From Bradysia coprophila (taxonomy: Eukaryota; Arthropoda; Insecta; Diptera; Sciaridae), in NCBI RefSeq assembly GCF_014529535.1, contig NW_023503375.1, positions 5,414,491 through 5,478,490 on the forward strand: DNA of 64,000 nucleotides, in the 5' to 3' direction. Below the pieces are notes generated by a model. The model was given only the letters and a program-made list of their open reading frames with translations. It searched no databases and was not told where the DNA came from. Position 1 is the stretch's first letter. Each line of letters starts with the position of its first letter. Shown here in pieces: positions 10,857 to 21,419 of this stretch. The translations under genes were made by a program, and so were the position numbers.

Positions 10857-11666
10857 GGTTCCCATACATAAAGTATGTCGCGCAAAATTAACTCTCTTCT
10901 TTATACCACCCCACAATGTCAGAGTTGTGTCATAGAACACACTATATCCCCTCCCGTTAGTGACATAGAGTTGTAGAGAGGTGGCGCTGTAGATCAAAAG
11001 AAACCACAAAAATATATGGGAAATAATGACAGCGCCACCTTGACACCTCTTGAGTGTAGTCAATCTATGGTTAGTGACGTGAAGACAAAATTCTATTTGA
11101 AATGAGGACAATCAGTAAAAATCCAAAATTTTAAGTTTATTGTTCGTCTCATTGATTCTCATGGTTCTTATGATTCTTACGTCAAAAATTGGAGAAAGGA
11201 AAGTACCGCAATAACCTGACAGATTCTGCTATGCTAACAGGGAAAGTGCATTGAGAGAGAAAATTTTCATATGTAAGACGAAATGTCGCATACCGACACA
11301 ACAATAATGTGCTTGTGTTAGTTTGCCTGACAGATGAAACTATGAAAATTCAATTTAAATTTCTCTATCTCTCTATCTCTATCTCAAGTCATTTATAAAT
11401 CACGTTCGCTTTTTCAGTGCTGCTAGCAGATTTAAATCGTAAATAACTCGATAAATATGTGCTGTACTTCCAAATATACCCCTAATTGGGTATAGGCCAC
11501 ACATTGGAGTCTCCAGAACGCATATCTAGCGAGTTATTAATGATTTAGATCTGCTAGCAGCACTGAAAACAAAAGGATGTTATTTATGAATGACTCCTCT
11601 CTACTGTACACTTCAAAGAAATGTCTGTACCCTCCCTTGTGAGTGACATACTTTATGAATGGGACC
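10857..11666. mobile_element. TIR element just after the hydroxylase stop codon
   Basis: The left end reads 'GGTTCCCATACATAAAGTAT' and the right end ends 'GACATACTTTATGAATGGGA', an inverted pair of about 24 bp with a few mismatches. Nested inside are a small inverted repeat around 'GGTGGCGCTGT' (10980-11040) and a larger one at 11387-11595. No open frame is convincing. It resembles in style the 'GGGGCCGT(C/T)CATAAAT' elements at 41199 and 18442. Confidence 0.7.
11387..11595. repeat. Inverted repeat nested in the 10857-11666 element
   Basis: The left arm includes 'CAGTGCTGCTAGCAGATTTA' and the right arm the inverted 'ATCTGCTAGCAGCACTGAAA'. Outer parts 'AAGTCATTTATAAAT' and 'ATTTATGAATGACT' also pair. 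A short CTAT/CTCT microsatellite lies directly to its left (about 11362-11385). Confidence 0.7.
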
Positions 11667-11713
11667 CATATAACCTGAACGTCTTTAAGTCTGATTCCAA
11701 TTTTTTACGATTC

Positions 11714-11719
11714 AATAAA
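11714..11719 (+). terminator. Candidate poly(A) signal of the hydroxylase gene
   Basis: AATAAA occurs here, about 870 bp past the stop codon and just beyond the TIR element. If used, the whole transposon would be in the 3' UTR. I noted no canonical signal between the stop and the element. The assignment is inferred. Confidence 0.3.
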
Positions 11720-12120
11720 GAAATTTAACACAAAAATTTACAATTTTCAAATTGCAACCATAAAAACACGACTCAATATTCAACCGTCAGCTAACAACCT
11801 TTCCGGTTTAATGGATTTAACTTTTGCACCGATTTTTGGTGTTCATAATACTCGTACGTACACAAAAAGATGACTTCAATTCCCGTCACGTTGTTACACA
11901 ATCGCAAAACTTAAATTAGATTGAAGTACTGCTTGTAAACACTTTTGAAGCATTGATCGGAGAGGAGATGTGAATGTTTTAGAAATTTTCTAATTAAAGA
12001 AATTGCGGGCGTGGGAAAGTCGTTACATTTTGGCTCTTTTCAAAAATTGGTGCTCATGGTATCTGCAGGCAATGTGTTGCAGGACGAACGGTCTCTTATT
12101 AATATATCGAAGATTTTAAT

Positions 12121-12323
12121 CTGTCATAGACGGCAAGCATATTAACAGTTTTACTATTCAAACTATTAATTCATTTGATAGAAGATTTTCAGAAATTGAT
12201 TTCGGGAATCTTTTACTTCATTTGTTTAGAACATGCTTTTTGCTATACAAGACATCATTAGTTAGACCTTGCCGTTAATTGTTGCTGTCGTTGTCGATAA
12301 CAAATGACAGCCGTCTGTAACAG
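12121..12323. mobile_element. MITE of the 'AGACGGCAAGC' family, copy 1
   Basis: It begins 'CTGTCATAGACGGCAAGC' and ends 'GACAGCCGTCTGTAACAG', so the outer ends are inverted. A second copy with the same ends and the internal 'TATCGATAACAAATGA'-type block is at 52225-52432. No target duplication is certain. Confidence 0.7.
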
Positions 12324-12719
12324 GTTAATACTAAAAAATCAGAAATAGGAAAATATCTTCGAGAAACTGTGAACTTCCTTCATTAAAAATTGATTGAACT
12401 GATGATTGCAACTGAATCAGTCGGGCATCTCACTTGGCCTCCAAATTTCCGTTGATTTTCTTTTCGTTGAATTAAGTTGGAAAATCTTTTCAAATGGAAC
12501 AAGTGTTAAATCGTACGCATAATATCCTTACACATCTGTTACTAATCCAACCAGACGACATAAACAATTTTGATTAATGGATTTTTCATGGATTTGTAAC
12601 GCTATTATTATTGTGTGACTTGGCACAGTTTCGTGATCATCGTCAGTTGAGTGTCATTCGTTGAAACGACTACACACTTGCGTTAGAAAATTGTGTTACG
12701 ATCTATATCCACTTCGAAA

Positions 12720-15700
12720 ATGGTAAGAGATTGTCTTGGCTTGTGTGTCCACCTGCATTTATTTTCTTTAATTGAGAGTGACCGTTGCAAAGAGTGTTGG
12801 AAAGATTGATTTTATTTTTAAGAAAATTACAACAACGGTAACGGTAAAAACACTCAATTTTGGTTTCGGATTTCTTTTCGGTGAACTCTTTTGTATTGGA
12901 AAATTTTACGAATTGGTGACTCAAAATGTTCCAAACCCAAACACGGTTCACAGGAAATTAGTGTTCTTTGGCCTAATTGTTAAAACGAAGTCAGCAGGGC
13001 CGGACTGGCAACCTGACGGTCGATCAAAGAATCTCTAAAGCGACAGCCAAAATATTTTCGCCCGTACCTCTTTCCACCTCTTTCAATTTTACCTAATAAT
13101 ATATTGCTATGAGTCAATTGAATGTATAGTTGCAGAAATCTTGCCCCAACCTTTGACAAACTCGTAATTGAGTCTATTACTTCGTCTGATTAAAAAAAAT
13201 TCTTCACGGTAACTTAGTCTCTATATTCCGGTAACCAAAAAGGTAAATACATTTACCAGTTGTTTGTTCGGCAAAGGTTTGATTTCCTGGTAACCAAATT
13301 TTTGTTGAAAATATTTGCTGGTAACGAGGTTACCAGGATAACGCATTTTTCCTTGTCCTCAACGTTCACTTCGTTCGGGCTACAACTTACGAAAAAACCT
13401 AAAACCCTTTGGCCTATAACATATAACATGCCAAAGGTACATTGGGCTACGTTTTTTGGGTAAAATTTTCATAGTAGCTCTCCGCTAAGCTTCAAATTTT
13501 CCATCAGAAGATGGCAAAACGTTTATTGTAAATTTTCAAAAAACTTGTTCAATTAGAAAATTTACGGCTGTCTCGTGTAACGGACCAGTGGAAACGACTG
13601 AAGATGGTTAGACCACGCTAACCTCTGACCGCTACTGGATCCGGAGGTCGAAACAGGATTTTTGTCTTTTTATTCGCTTCACGCGAGCCATGGGAAAGGG
13701 AAGAGTATTTTTGCTCTGTTTGTTTTGCATCACTTGATCAAGAGAAGTAATTTTGCATATTAGATGGCGCCACCCCTGGAATTAGTATATTTTCCAGGTA
13801 AAATAAAGTTTTGTACCTTTGGCATGTTATATGTTATATGTTATATACACGCAAGCCTCGAAAGCCGTTTATGTTAAATAGAAATACCGTATGACCAAGG
13901 GGAGAAAGTCAAATACATTCCACTGTTGCCAGTGTAAAATGTCTTTAAAAAGCATGAGACTGTGTATAACCAACCCACGTAGCGGAGACGAGCCTAAATG
14001 AAAACTCATGATAACTCTCATAATAACAAGATGTGATAAACTGTTTAAGTCAGCGCTACATTAGGGAACGTGAGATTTTCTGAATAGAAAATCCAAACGA
14101 AAAGTGTAAGTTTGACAGATCCACTGAAAAATATTTAATTTGTGACTGCAAGGATTTTAATTAAACAGAATGTCATTGTGTAGTGTATGGATAGGAGTCC
14201 GGTAAACTAATTGTTTTCTCAATCAGGACAATATTTTCCGAGCGATAAGACTTTATCGTCAATAGAAACATCACATTTTCAAATGCTTATCGCTCGGCAT
14301 ATATTGGTCCGATTGAGAAAACAATTAGTTTACCGGACTCCAGAGATCAAGCGCTACACAATGGCAATTTTGTTTAATTAAAATCCTTGCAGTCAGAATT
14401 AAATTATTTTTCAGGGAGTCTGTCAAACTTGCGTTTTCGTTTGAATTTTCTGTTCAGAAAATCTGACGTTCCCTAACACGATTTGATCAAATGCCACTTT
14501 CTCCGAAAACAGTAGTTTACACTCTATGAAGTGTTAACTGGAACTGCTTACACATTTTGCAACTAATCCCTATAGAGTGCTGTTTATACAGCTGATTATT
14601 TTAGTACTCTCAACGGCTAGAAACAAACACCTGGTTCGAATATTATAGTCACCACAAAGACTACTTGGGCTAAGTAAACAATTTTTTTTTTTGCTCATTT
14701 ATTGTAAATATTTATTGCAAACGAAATTTAATCTCGTATTCTGTGGGAAGTCGTTTACTTTACTTGCCCAACATTTTTATCCTGATGAAATCATTATATT
14801 TAGATCCATCGAATCAGAGTGTTAAATATAAGAGGCCGTTAAATACAAAATTATAATCTGTCGGTCGATGAAAAGATGAGAGAATTTTGAGTGTTAGGTT
14901 TTTCATAGCTACACAGTAATATTGCTACCTAGCACTTCTCTATACAAAATACACTGGCCAGCGAGAGAATGAAAGAAAACAACGAAATAATAAAATTGAG
15001 TGCTGGGTGCATAACGCGGTGTGTTCGAATTGATCATCAAAATAAAATTAATTTTAGCGTTGGAATATTTTTAATTTATTAAAAATAGTAACCACCTCCG
15101 AGTGGAAAGACAAGAATATTGAAATGTCGTAACAACATAATTTTAATGAGATATGCCTTCTCATTCTTCGTTTCGTTTCAAATTGGACATAAATAAACTT
15201 AGAAAAAGAAGCGAAAAACGAGAAGAAAATTCAAATAAATTGTGTGGTAAAAATGAGAACGGCTTTAATTCACCGTATCATTGTTTATTGTTTTGATGTT
15301 AATAAAACAAAATGAAAACCAAAATATTTACAATATTCAAGGACTGATGTGTGTTGTGATGGTGTTGATGATAATGACTGTGGTTTTTCTTTGCAGATGT
15401 ACGAGACGTTATTTATTTAGTTGACTAATTTACTTTTTCTTTTTTGATATTTTAGCCTGATCCAGTCACCTGTGCGAAATGCAAAAAAGCTATCGAGGGA
15501 GAGGTATGAGAGAGATTATTTTCCTTAAATTAATAACGAGTAATGGACGGTTTTGAATCATGGGTAAATATACCCTGGTTGATTTTTTCCTGATGTTGGA
15601 AGGTCATACGGAGAGTAAAACCTAACTTTTGTATCACTAGACATTAGGACCTGTTTCGTAAAACACGGACAATTAAGGAGAAGATCCAACCTCCAAAAAC

Positions 15701-18700
15701 TATGTATCTATCTATTGAGGAATCCAACTGATATTTTCAAGACCGGTAAATCGGTAATACCGTTTACCGGGATTCAGAATTTCGCTACCGGTTTTTTCGG
15801 TATTTCGTCTTGTTAAAAGAACACTATTTTCGCAAGAAATAACTTGGCATAATTAAGCCTGAAAGTGTTTTATATAAAGAATTATGATTCGCCCTCAGAA
15901 AACACAATTTTAGTTTTATCAGAGTTTTAAAAGTAATCGATGTTCTCAGTGCCCAATGAGTGTTTTTTAATTTGGCGCTAAAGCTTTTTTCAAATTTTGC
16001 GCCAAAACATTATAAACTGAAGATACTTAATTGACTGAGAACATCGATGATTTATACAACTCTAAAAAATCTCAAATATGTTCAGAACTAAACAAAATCC
16101 GCTTTAACAATAAATTGATCCGTCAAATCAAAGGATGTTTATTAATCTTCCAATACGAAATGCGTCAAACTACTACTAACTGACTATTTGAGATTTATTA
16201 GAGTTTTAAAAATTCATCTTATCATTTCTCTGTAGTCAAGTAGTGTTTCGAGGTTATGATATTTTGGCGGGAACCGCAACTTTTTTGACACAATTTTTTT
16301 GTTATTTCTGTAACGTTTACAATCTTTGCAAAACGATTTTGTTTCTCTTCGCAACGTTAAGTCCGGAAAAAATTTTGTTCCTCTTTATAACGTTAAACTG
16401 AAATAATTTTTCGTAATATCAATTTGGTTATGAACTGTACCTACCAAAAAAGCAAACGAAGTGAAAAAGTGAAACTTTTCTGATAAAGCTTTAACTTTAA
16501 AGTTAAGGAACCCTGTTTCTCAGGGTGAACAAACTGTAAACAATTTGTGTGTGGAATCATTTACAAACAACAATAACAACCAAATCAGAAAACATGTCCA
16601 ATTTCCCTTTTCTCTCTCTGACATACAAAGTTGTTCTTTGCGACTGTAGCGGGCGTTCAACCAACATTTTTCTTTTACATAGGAATTTTTAGATGTGGAC
16701 GTCTTAGGACGAAATGTCAGTGGAGTTGCAGGAAACAATTTTGCCTTTGAACGTCATTATTAATTTTGGCTCTAAATATCGAAAATTTGCTAAACAAAAA
16801 GTAGCGCACGACTACAGCAGCCCAACTAGGCAAAAAATACGTCACAAAGTTGTGCGGGTCTATGCATATATTAAAAATGCATAAATCACTGACATTTTTG
16901 ATATGCTTAATATCAAACCTTGCACATTTTCAAGACCGGCAAACGTTCGCGATGTTAATTGTAAATTATCGACCCTGCTACTTCTTTTGATGTAAGCATC
17001 GTAATCTTGTACTTCATTGGTTTCAGCAACCATTTTGCTATAAAGAGCACATAATTTAGAGCCCATTGCTTTTGTTTGCTGTCTCTATCGATAACAGGTG
17101 ACATTTCTGTTGACCGTCGTCGCAAGATTATTAATAGCAAAGTCTCTATACCAGGCAAAAGTTGACCGATTTTTAAACGTTGGATTCGTTCCTTACATCC
17201 GCCGTTTATACAATGACAACAAATGAATGAGGGTGATATGGATTTTTATTGTGCGCGAAATTTTTGAAAACGCAATGATTTTTGTGGAAATTTTTATTTT
17301 TTTATTTTTTTTGATATATATTTGATCACCCTAAATACCTAAAACCTGAAATACCTTTAAAAAAAAAAATTAAAAAATTTCCACAAAAATCATTTGCGTT
17401 TTCAAAAATTTCGCGCACAATAAAAATCCATATCACCCTCATTCATTTGTTGTCATTGTATAAACGGCGGATGTAAGGAACGAATCCGACGTTTAAAAAT
17501 CGGTCAACTTTTGCCTGGTATAGAGCCTTTGTTAATAGTCTTAATCCCAAAAGTATTCCTCTAATAAATCACTCTCAATAAATCATTCCCGAATGATGTT
17601 TACAAACAATAAATCAGATATGTACCGGTCATCAGGATTCCAATGACCACTGACTGGCATAGTTTTCATAATTGAAATTCCCGACAATTCTCTGAAGCAG
17701 GCCCTGAAGTGTGGTCGTAAAATTTGAAACTCATTTTGTTTAGAGTAAATACTTACTCGGACAGCCTTTGATATTATAACGAAACGACGGTGAGGAGACA
17801 TTTTCGTTTAGCACACTTACACTTCATCAATCAATTGATATGTGAAATGGAAATGTGCCAGGAAAAAGAATTCGGTTACATAATTGGAGGAATTTTCATA
17901 GAGAAATTTAACAGATTTTTAAAATTCATATTTACGTGGGATGTGTTTAGCCATTAATGATGTTTGATAAAAGAAGAAAATAGCCGCAGGACAGAAGATA
18001 TGAGTAATAACAGCATTTGAGTGAGAGTTTAGTTCTTTTTTCGTAATCGAACAATAACTCTATCATCGTAGCACAAAGCACCACTGTAAACAAGTGATTC
18101 ATCCCATTTTTATAGCCTATTCAATCGTCATTATAAAATGAAAGAAAATTCTTACAACATTCCATGTTCTTTCAGTCACTAACCGCATTGGATCAAAACT
18201 GGCATCCAGAACATTTCGTGTGCAAACTTTGTGAGAAACCAATTACAAGGTAACAGCAACGTTTGTTTCGTTCAACTATTTATAGAATGCAGCAACGTTT
18301 CTAACACAAAAATGTTTATTATCCAGTGAACAGTTTGTTGAACATGAGGGCAGTCCAGTTTGTGGTAAATGTAATACTGCTAAGCTCTGCGAAAAATGTT
18401 TCCAATGCAAAAAACCAATCACTGGAGTAAGTACACAAAATGGGGCCGTTCATAAATGACGGTCTATTACATGGGAAGGGTAAGGGTTAAGCGTGGTACT
18501 TTAAGAAAACATGGGGCCCGGCCAGTAAGAGAGTAAAACGCTTAGAAAATGTTTCGGACGACATTCATGAACGACCCTAAACGGATATTGTTTTACTAAG
18601 TCCAATAAATAAGTTGCATTAGTCACTCCAGACCCGTAGCCAGACTTCGCGATCCAGACATTTTTGAGAGAGTGAAAAAGGCCAAAAAATATAGTAAAAA

Positions 18701-19259
18701 TTACCATGGTTACGGGCCTGAGTCACGCAACATCTATAGACGTGAAAAATTGATCCTTCTGAACGATTTCTCAATTTTCTGTTTGATATTTTTAGAAAGT
18801 GTTGAAGGCGATGAACCAAGTTTGGCACGAAGATCATTTTGTATGTTCCGGACCTTGCAAGAAACCACTGTCTGGAACCGAATTCTTTGAACGCGAATCA
18901 AAGCCCTACTGTAAACCCGATTTCGACAAATTGTTCGGAGCGAAGAAAGGTAAGAGAGGAATATCATTTGAGAAGAGTTTCAACGGATAATTCTAAAATA
19001 AGAAATGACCGCAAAAAATTAAGAATATTCCAAGCAGTAATAGTTCGAGGAAAAGTATTAAAGACGCCATTGATCGGTCAAACAGAGACCTATCGGTTCC
19101 CAATGAAGTCCTATGTTAAAGGTTCAAATATTCTTCAAATAACAATTGAAAGGTCTCTTGATAAAGCTCATCTAAAGCTCCCAACGACGAGTTCAATTCT
19201 ACGTCCCAATATTTGATTTAAAAAAAATATTTTCAGCGCCAGCCAAACCACTCAAATGA
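12720..19259 (+). CDS. Small protein with two LIM domains
   Basis: Six exons (12720-12722, 15456-15503, 18176-18249, 18327-18426, 18796-18949, 19237-19259) join in frame to 133 codons. Exon 1 holds only the ATG. LIM domains bind two zinc ions each and act as protein-docking modules in cytoskeletal and adhesion complexes or in the nucleus. LIM1 shows CAKC, HFVC, CKLC and CGKC. LIM2 shows CEKCFQC, HFVC, the cysteine pair of CSGPC, and YCKPDFD, whose final Asp is a normal zinc ligand. A short basic tail KKAPAKPLK follows. It resembles the small LIM-only and paxillin-related proteins of flies, but I cannot name an orthologue. The intron before LIM1 is 2.7 kb and that before exon 3 is also 2.7 kb; both hold several inverted repeats. 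AATAAA at 19381 suits its 3' end. Confidence 0.87.
13415..13838. mobile_element. Element with perfect 27 bp inverted ends
   Basis: Positions 13415-13441 and 13812-13838 are perfect inverted copies containing 'TAACATGCCAAAGGTACA'. The 424 bp between them holds a tRNA-like stretch (13596-13660). The interior is otherwise non-coding. It lies in intron 1 of the LIM gene. Confidence 0.75.
13596..13660 (+). repeat. tRNA-like fragment inside the 13415-13838 element
   Basis: The stretch reads 'ACTGAAGATGGTTAGACCAC' followed some 30 bp later by 'CCGGAGGTCGAAACAGG'. These resemble a D-arm/A-box and a T-arm/B-box, the latter with one mismatch to consensus. It is probably the head of a degenerate SINE. 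The evidence is weak. Confidence 0.35.
14061..14476. mobile_element. Hairpin transposon with ~190 bp arms
   Basis: It starts 'TTAGGGAACGT' and ends 'ACGTTCCCTAA'. Almost the full 416 bp folds on itself. Inner arms pair through 'GGAGTCCGGTAAACTAATTG' and its inverse, with a central loop near 14250. The arms have diverged by scattered changes and small indels. A related, interrupted copy is at 35736-36736. There is no coding capacity. Confidence 0.8.
15917..16069. repeat. Imperfect hairpin in LIM gene intron 2
   Basis: 'AATCGATGTTCTCAGT' on the left is mirrored by 'ACTGAGAACATCGATG' on the right. The outer 'AGAGTTTTAA' partly pairs with 'TTATACAACTCT'. A small inner palindrome 'TTTGGCGC..GCGCCAAAA' is also present. 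Confidence 0.6.
17129..17540. mobile_element. Hairpin element with ~165 bp arms
   Basis: The arms pair through 'CCAGGCAAAAGTTGACCG', 'CCGCCGTTTATACAATGACA' and 'ATATGGATTTTTATTGTGCG' with few differences. The central ~90 bp is T- and A-rich. It lies in intron 2 of the LIM gene, about 0.6 kb before exon 3. It is non-coding and probably a MITE. A clear target duplication was not found. Confidence 0.8.
18442..18577. mobile_element. Short MITE, GGGGCCGTTCAT type, in a LIM gene intron
   Basis: It begins 'GGGGCCGTTCATAAATGACG' and ends 'ACATTCATGAACGACCC', an inverted pair with some mismatches. At 136 bp it fills a third of the 369 bp intron between exons 4 and 5. Ends resemble the larger element at 41199-41700. 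Confidence 0.7.
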
Positions 19260-19380
19260 ACCAATGTACCATCCATCAGCAGAATTACCCAACATATGAA
19301 CATACAACAATGAAGAATTAAGAGGATCATGACTTTACATTTGAGATTTGCTCGCTTTCATATACTGAAGCGAAATTTGA

Positions 19381-19386
19381 AATAAA
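19381..19386 (+). terminator. Poly(A) signal of the LIM gene
   Basis: AATAAA lies 122 bp after the TGA stop of the LIM gene, followed by A- and T-rich sequence. Position and motif fit a normal 3' end. Confidence 0.55.
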
Positions 19387-19399
19387 TTTACGAGAAAAA

Positions 19400-20430
19400 A
19401 AACTTTTTTGTTTGATTTATTTCGTCGATGTCCGATAGATTTCAATCCAGAACTGATGTTACTTCCTGTATATGTTCATACACTTGAAGCTAACAAACTG
19501 CGGCGTCTTTCTCTGTGCATAAAATTAGTAAGTGCAACAACTAACGAGCAATTGTTTGGATGAAAAACGGAGCATCATGTCCGGAGCGATAGCGGAGGAC
19601 TTGACGCAGTCTAACTTCCAAAAAAAGAACGAAGAAATTTTTTTGAGACGCGGCAACTATATATAGGCGAAAATTTAAGTTTCTTTCCTTTGGCCTGTAT
19701 CACCACAAATCCTATTCTATCTTATTCGCGCTTTAAATACGAGCAAAACGAGCTATCACTCGACTATGTAACTTTAAAATTGCCGGAGATACATCGTTTT
19801 GAAGTTGGTCATTTTGATAGAAAATGCACCAAATTAACGTTTTCCAAACAATCAAAATCTTTCAACTTACTCTGTATGTTTCAATCTGTCTATCTGTCTA
19901 TCTGTCTATCTATCGACGGTCGATCTCGGAAACTAGTCAGCCAATCTCCATGAAATTTTGCAGGAACCTCAGGGTGGGCATAAAAATGAAAATGTGATAC
20001 GCCATTACCGCAGGAAAAACCAGAATTTTGTTTTATTGGCCTCGAAGTGGTTTCTGAGTGTGGTTTTCGAGGGTCGGGAACGCGTTTTCGGCTGTAGCTT
20101 AGCTGTATTGAAACCTACAGAAGCGTGTGACCCATCAAATGGAAGGTATTCGTAACACGATTCAAACAAAAAAATAATTAAAAAAATCGGGTCAGATTCG
20201 TTTGAGCTAGAGTGATTAGAGTGACCAAATTTTGAGCTACTCGAGCGTAGGATGAAAGGACTAATATTTTTGCGATTATGAGAGATAGAGAGTTACTTTC
20301 TTCGGCAAAGTCTCAGAGTTTTACGAGTAGAACAGAGGGGCATTTGCGAAAAATGTCGAAAGTTGGAAATGGGTGGGTCAATTGGGGTTTTGGAGATATT
20401 TCTTGAATGGTGGCAGATAGAGAATTACTT
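19400..20430. other. Intergenic; microsatellite and dispersed repeat
   Basis: No coding exon is recognised. A TCTG/TCTA microsatellite at about 19886-19917 is followed by 'ATCTCGGAAACTAGTCAGCC' and a non-coding block. That arrangement suggests the 3' end of a dispersed repeat, but I cannot name the family. Confidence 0.45.
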
Positions 20431-20435
20431 TCTTC

Positions 20436-20540
20436 GTCAAATTTTCGAATTTCGTCAAATTTTCGATTTTCGTTAAATTTCGTCAAATTTTTTAATTTTC
20501 GTCGAATTTTCGAATTTCGTCAAATTTTTGATTTTCGTCT
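20436..20540. repeat. Short imperfect tandem repeat
   Basis: Repeated units of 'AATTTCGTCAAATTTTCG' with small variations occur about five times. This is low-complexity sequence immediately before the hairpin at 20551. Confidence 0.7.
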
Positions 20541-20550
20541 GCCAAATAAT

Positions 20551-20744
20551 CTGCCAAATAATTTTTACAAAAAAAATTTTGACTGGAAACAACCAAAATT
20601 TTACCAAAAAAATCTGCGTCGCAAAGTGGCAGATGTTCGGGAACAGACCAGCAAGAAAATTTATCTGCCACATGCAACGCAGATTTTTTTGGTAAAATTT
20701 TGGTTGTTTCCAGTCAAAAATTTTTTGTAAAAATTATTTGGCAG
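20551..20744. mobile_element. Hairpin MITE with ~70 bp arms
   Basis: The ends are 'CTGCCAAATAATTTTTAC' and its inverted copy. The arms continue through 'GACTGGAAACAACCAAAATT' and 'AAAAAAATCTGCGT', almost without mismatch. The 194 bp unit has a small loop around 20640. It is non-coding. Confidence 0.82.
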
Positions 20745-20934
20745 ATGATGAGAAAACCTAAGCCAGCTTGTTTGAACTAATTGGGTGTAAAATTTAATTT
20801 TTGCGTAACGAAGCTGAAAGCGTCAACTCTAGCGATATCATTCATTTTAGAAATTGTATTTCAAAGACTGCGTCACACTTTTCTCGAAGAGATTTTTGTT
20901 GGGATAATTACAGCCGTGAACGCCATAAAGTCAA

Positions 20935-21410
20935 ATCGCCAAGATTTTTTTCGGCGATTTATCACATTCAGGTTTTTCTTTACACTCTGGCGATTATTCT
21001 TGGCGTTTCATCGCACTTTGACGATTTTTCTTGACAATTCATCATTTTTTGTTGATTTACTAAATCACCATGAAAATTCACCAGAATGTGAAGAAACGTC
21101 AAGAAAAATCGCTAGAATCAAAGTTTTATTTCTTTATGTTTCTGTGCGTTTCTTCACACTTTGGCGATTTTTCTTGACGTTTCTTCACACTTTGTAGTCT
21201 ATCGCAAACAAACTACTTTTATTAAGGTGGTGAAAGAATTTGTAATTTACATGTAAATTACAGCGCAGTCAGTCAAAATGTAGGATAGAGTATGTAGAAT
21301 ACAAAGAAATAAGAATTTGACACAGAGAGCTGATGGTTGGTTTGCTAGAGAGAGTATTGTCAATTGGCAAGAAAAATCACCAAATTGTGAAGAAACTCAA
21401 TAAAGACAAA
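20935..21410. repeat. Repeats of a 'CACTTTGGCGATTTTTCTTGAC' type
   Basis: Variants of 'TTTGGCGATTTTTCTTGAC' and its reverse complement recur in both orientations, together with 'TTCATCATTTTTTGTTGATT'. The same motifs fill the centre of the foldback element near 29190-29530 and 29760-29880, so the two loci share a repeat family. Confidence 0.65.
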
Positions 21411-21419
21411 TTTTCGATT

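Noticed and set aside
20407..20730. A 107-codon frame rich in Phe and Asn
   Set aside because: It crosses a simple tandem repeat and a hairpin MITE; it is not a gene.
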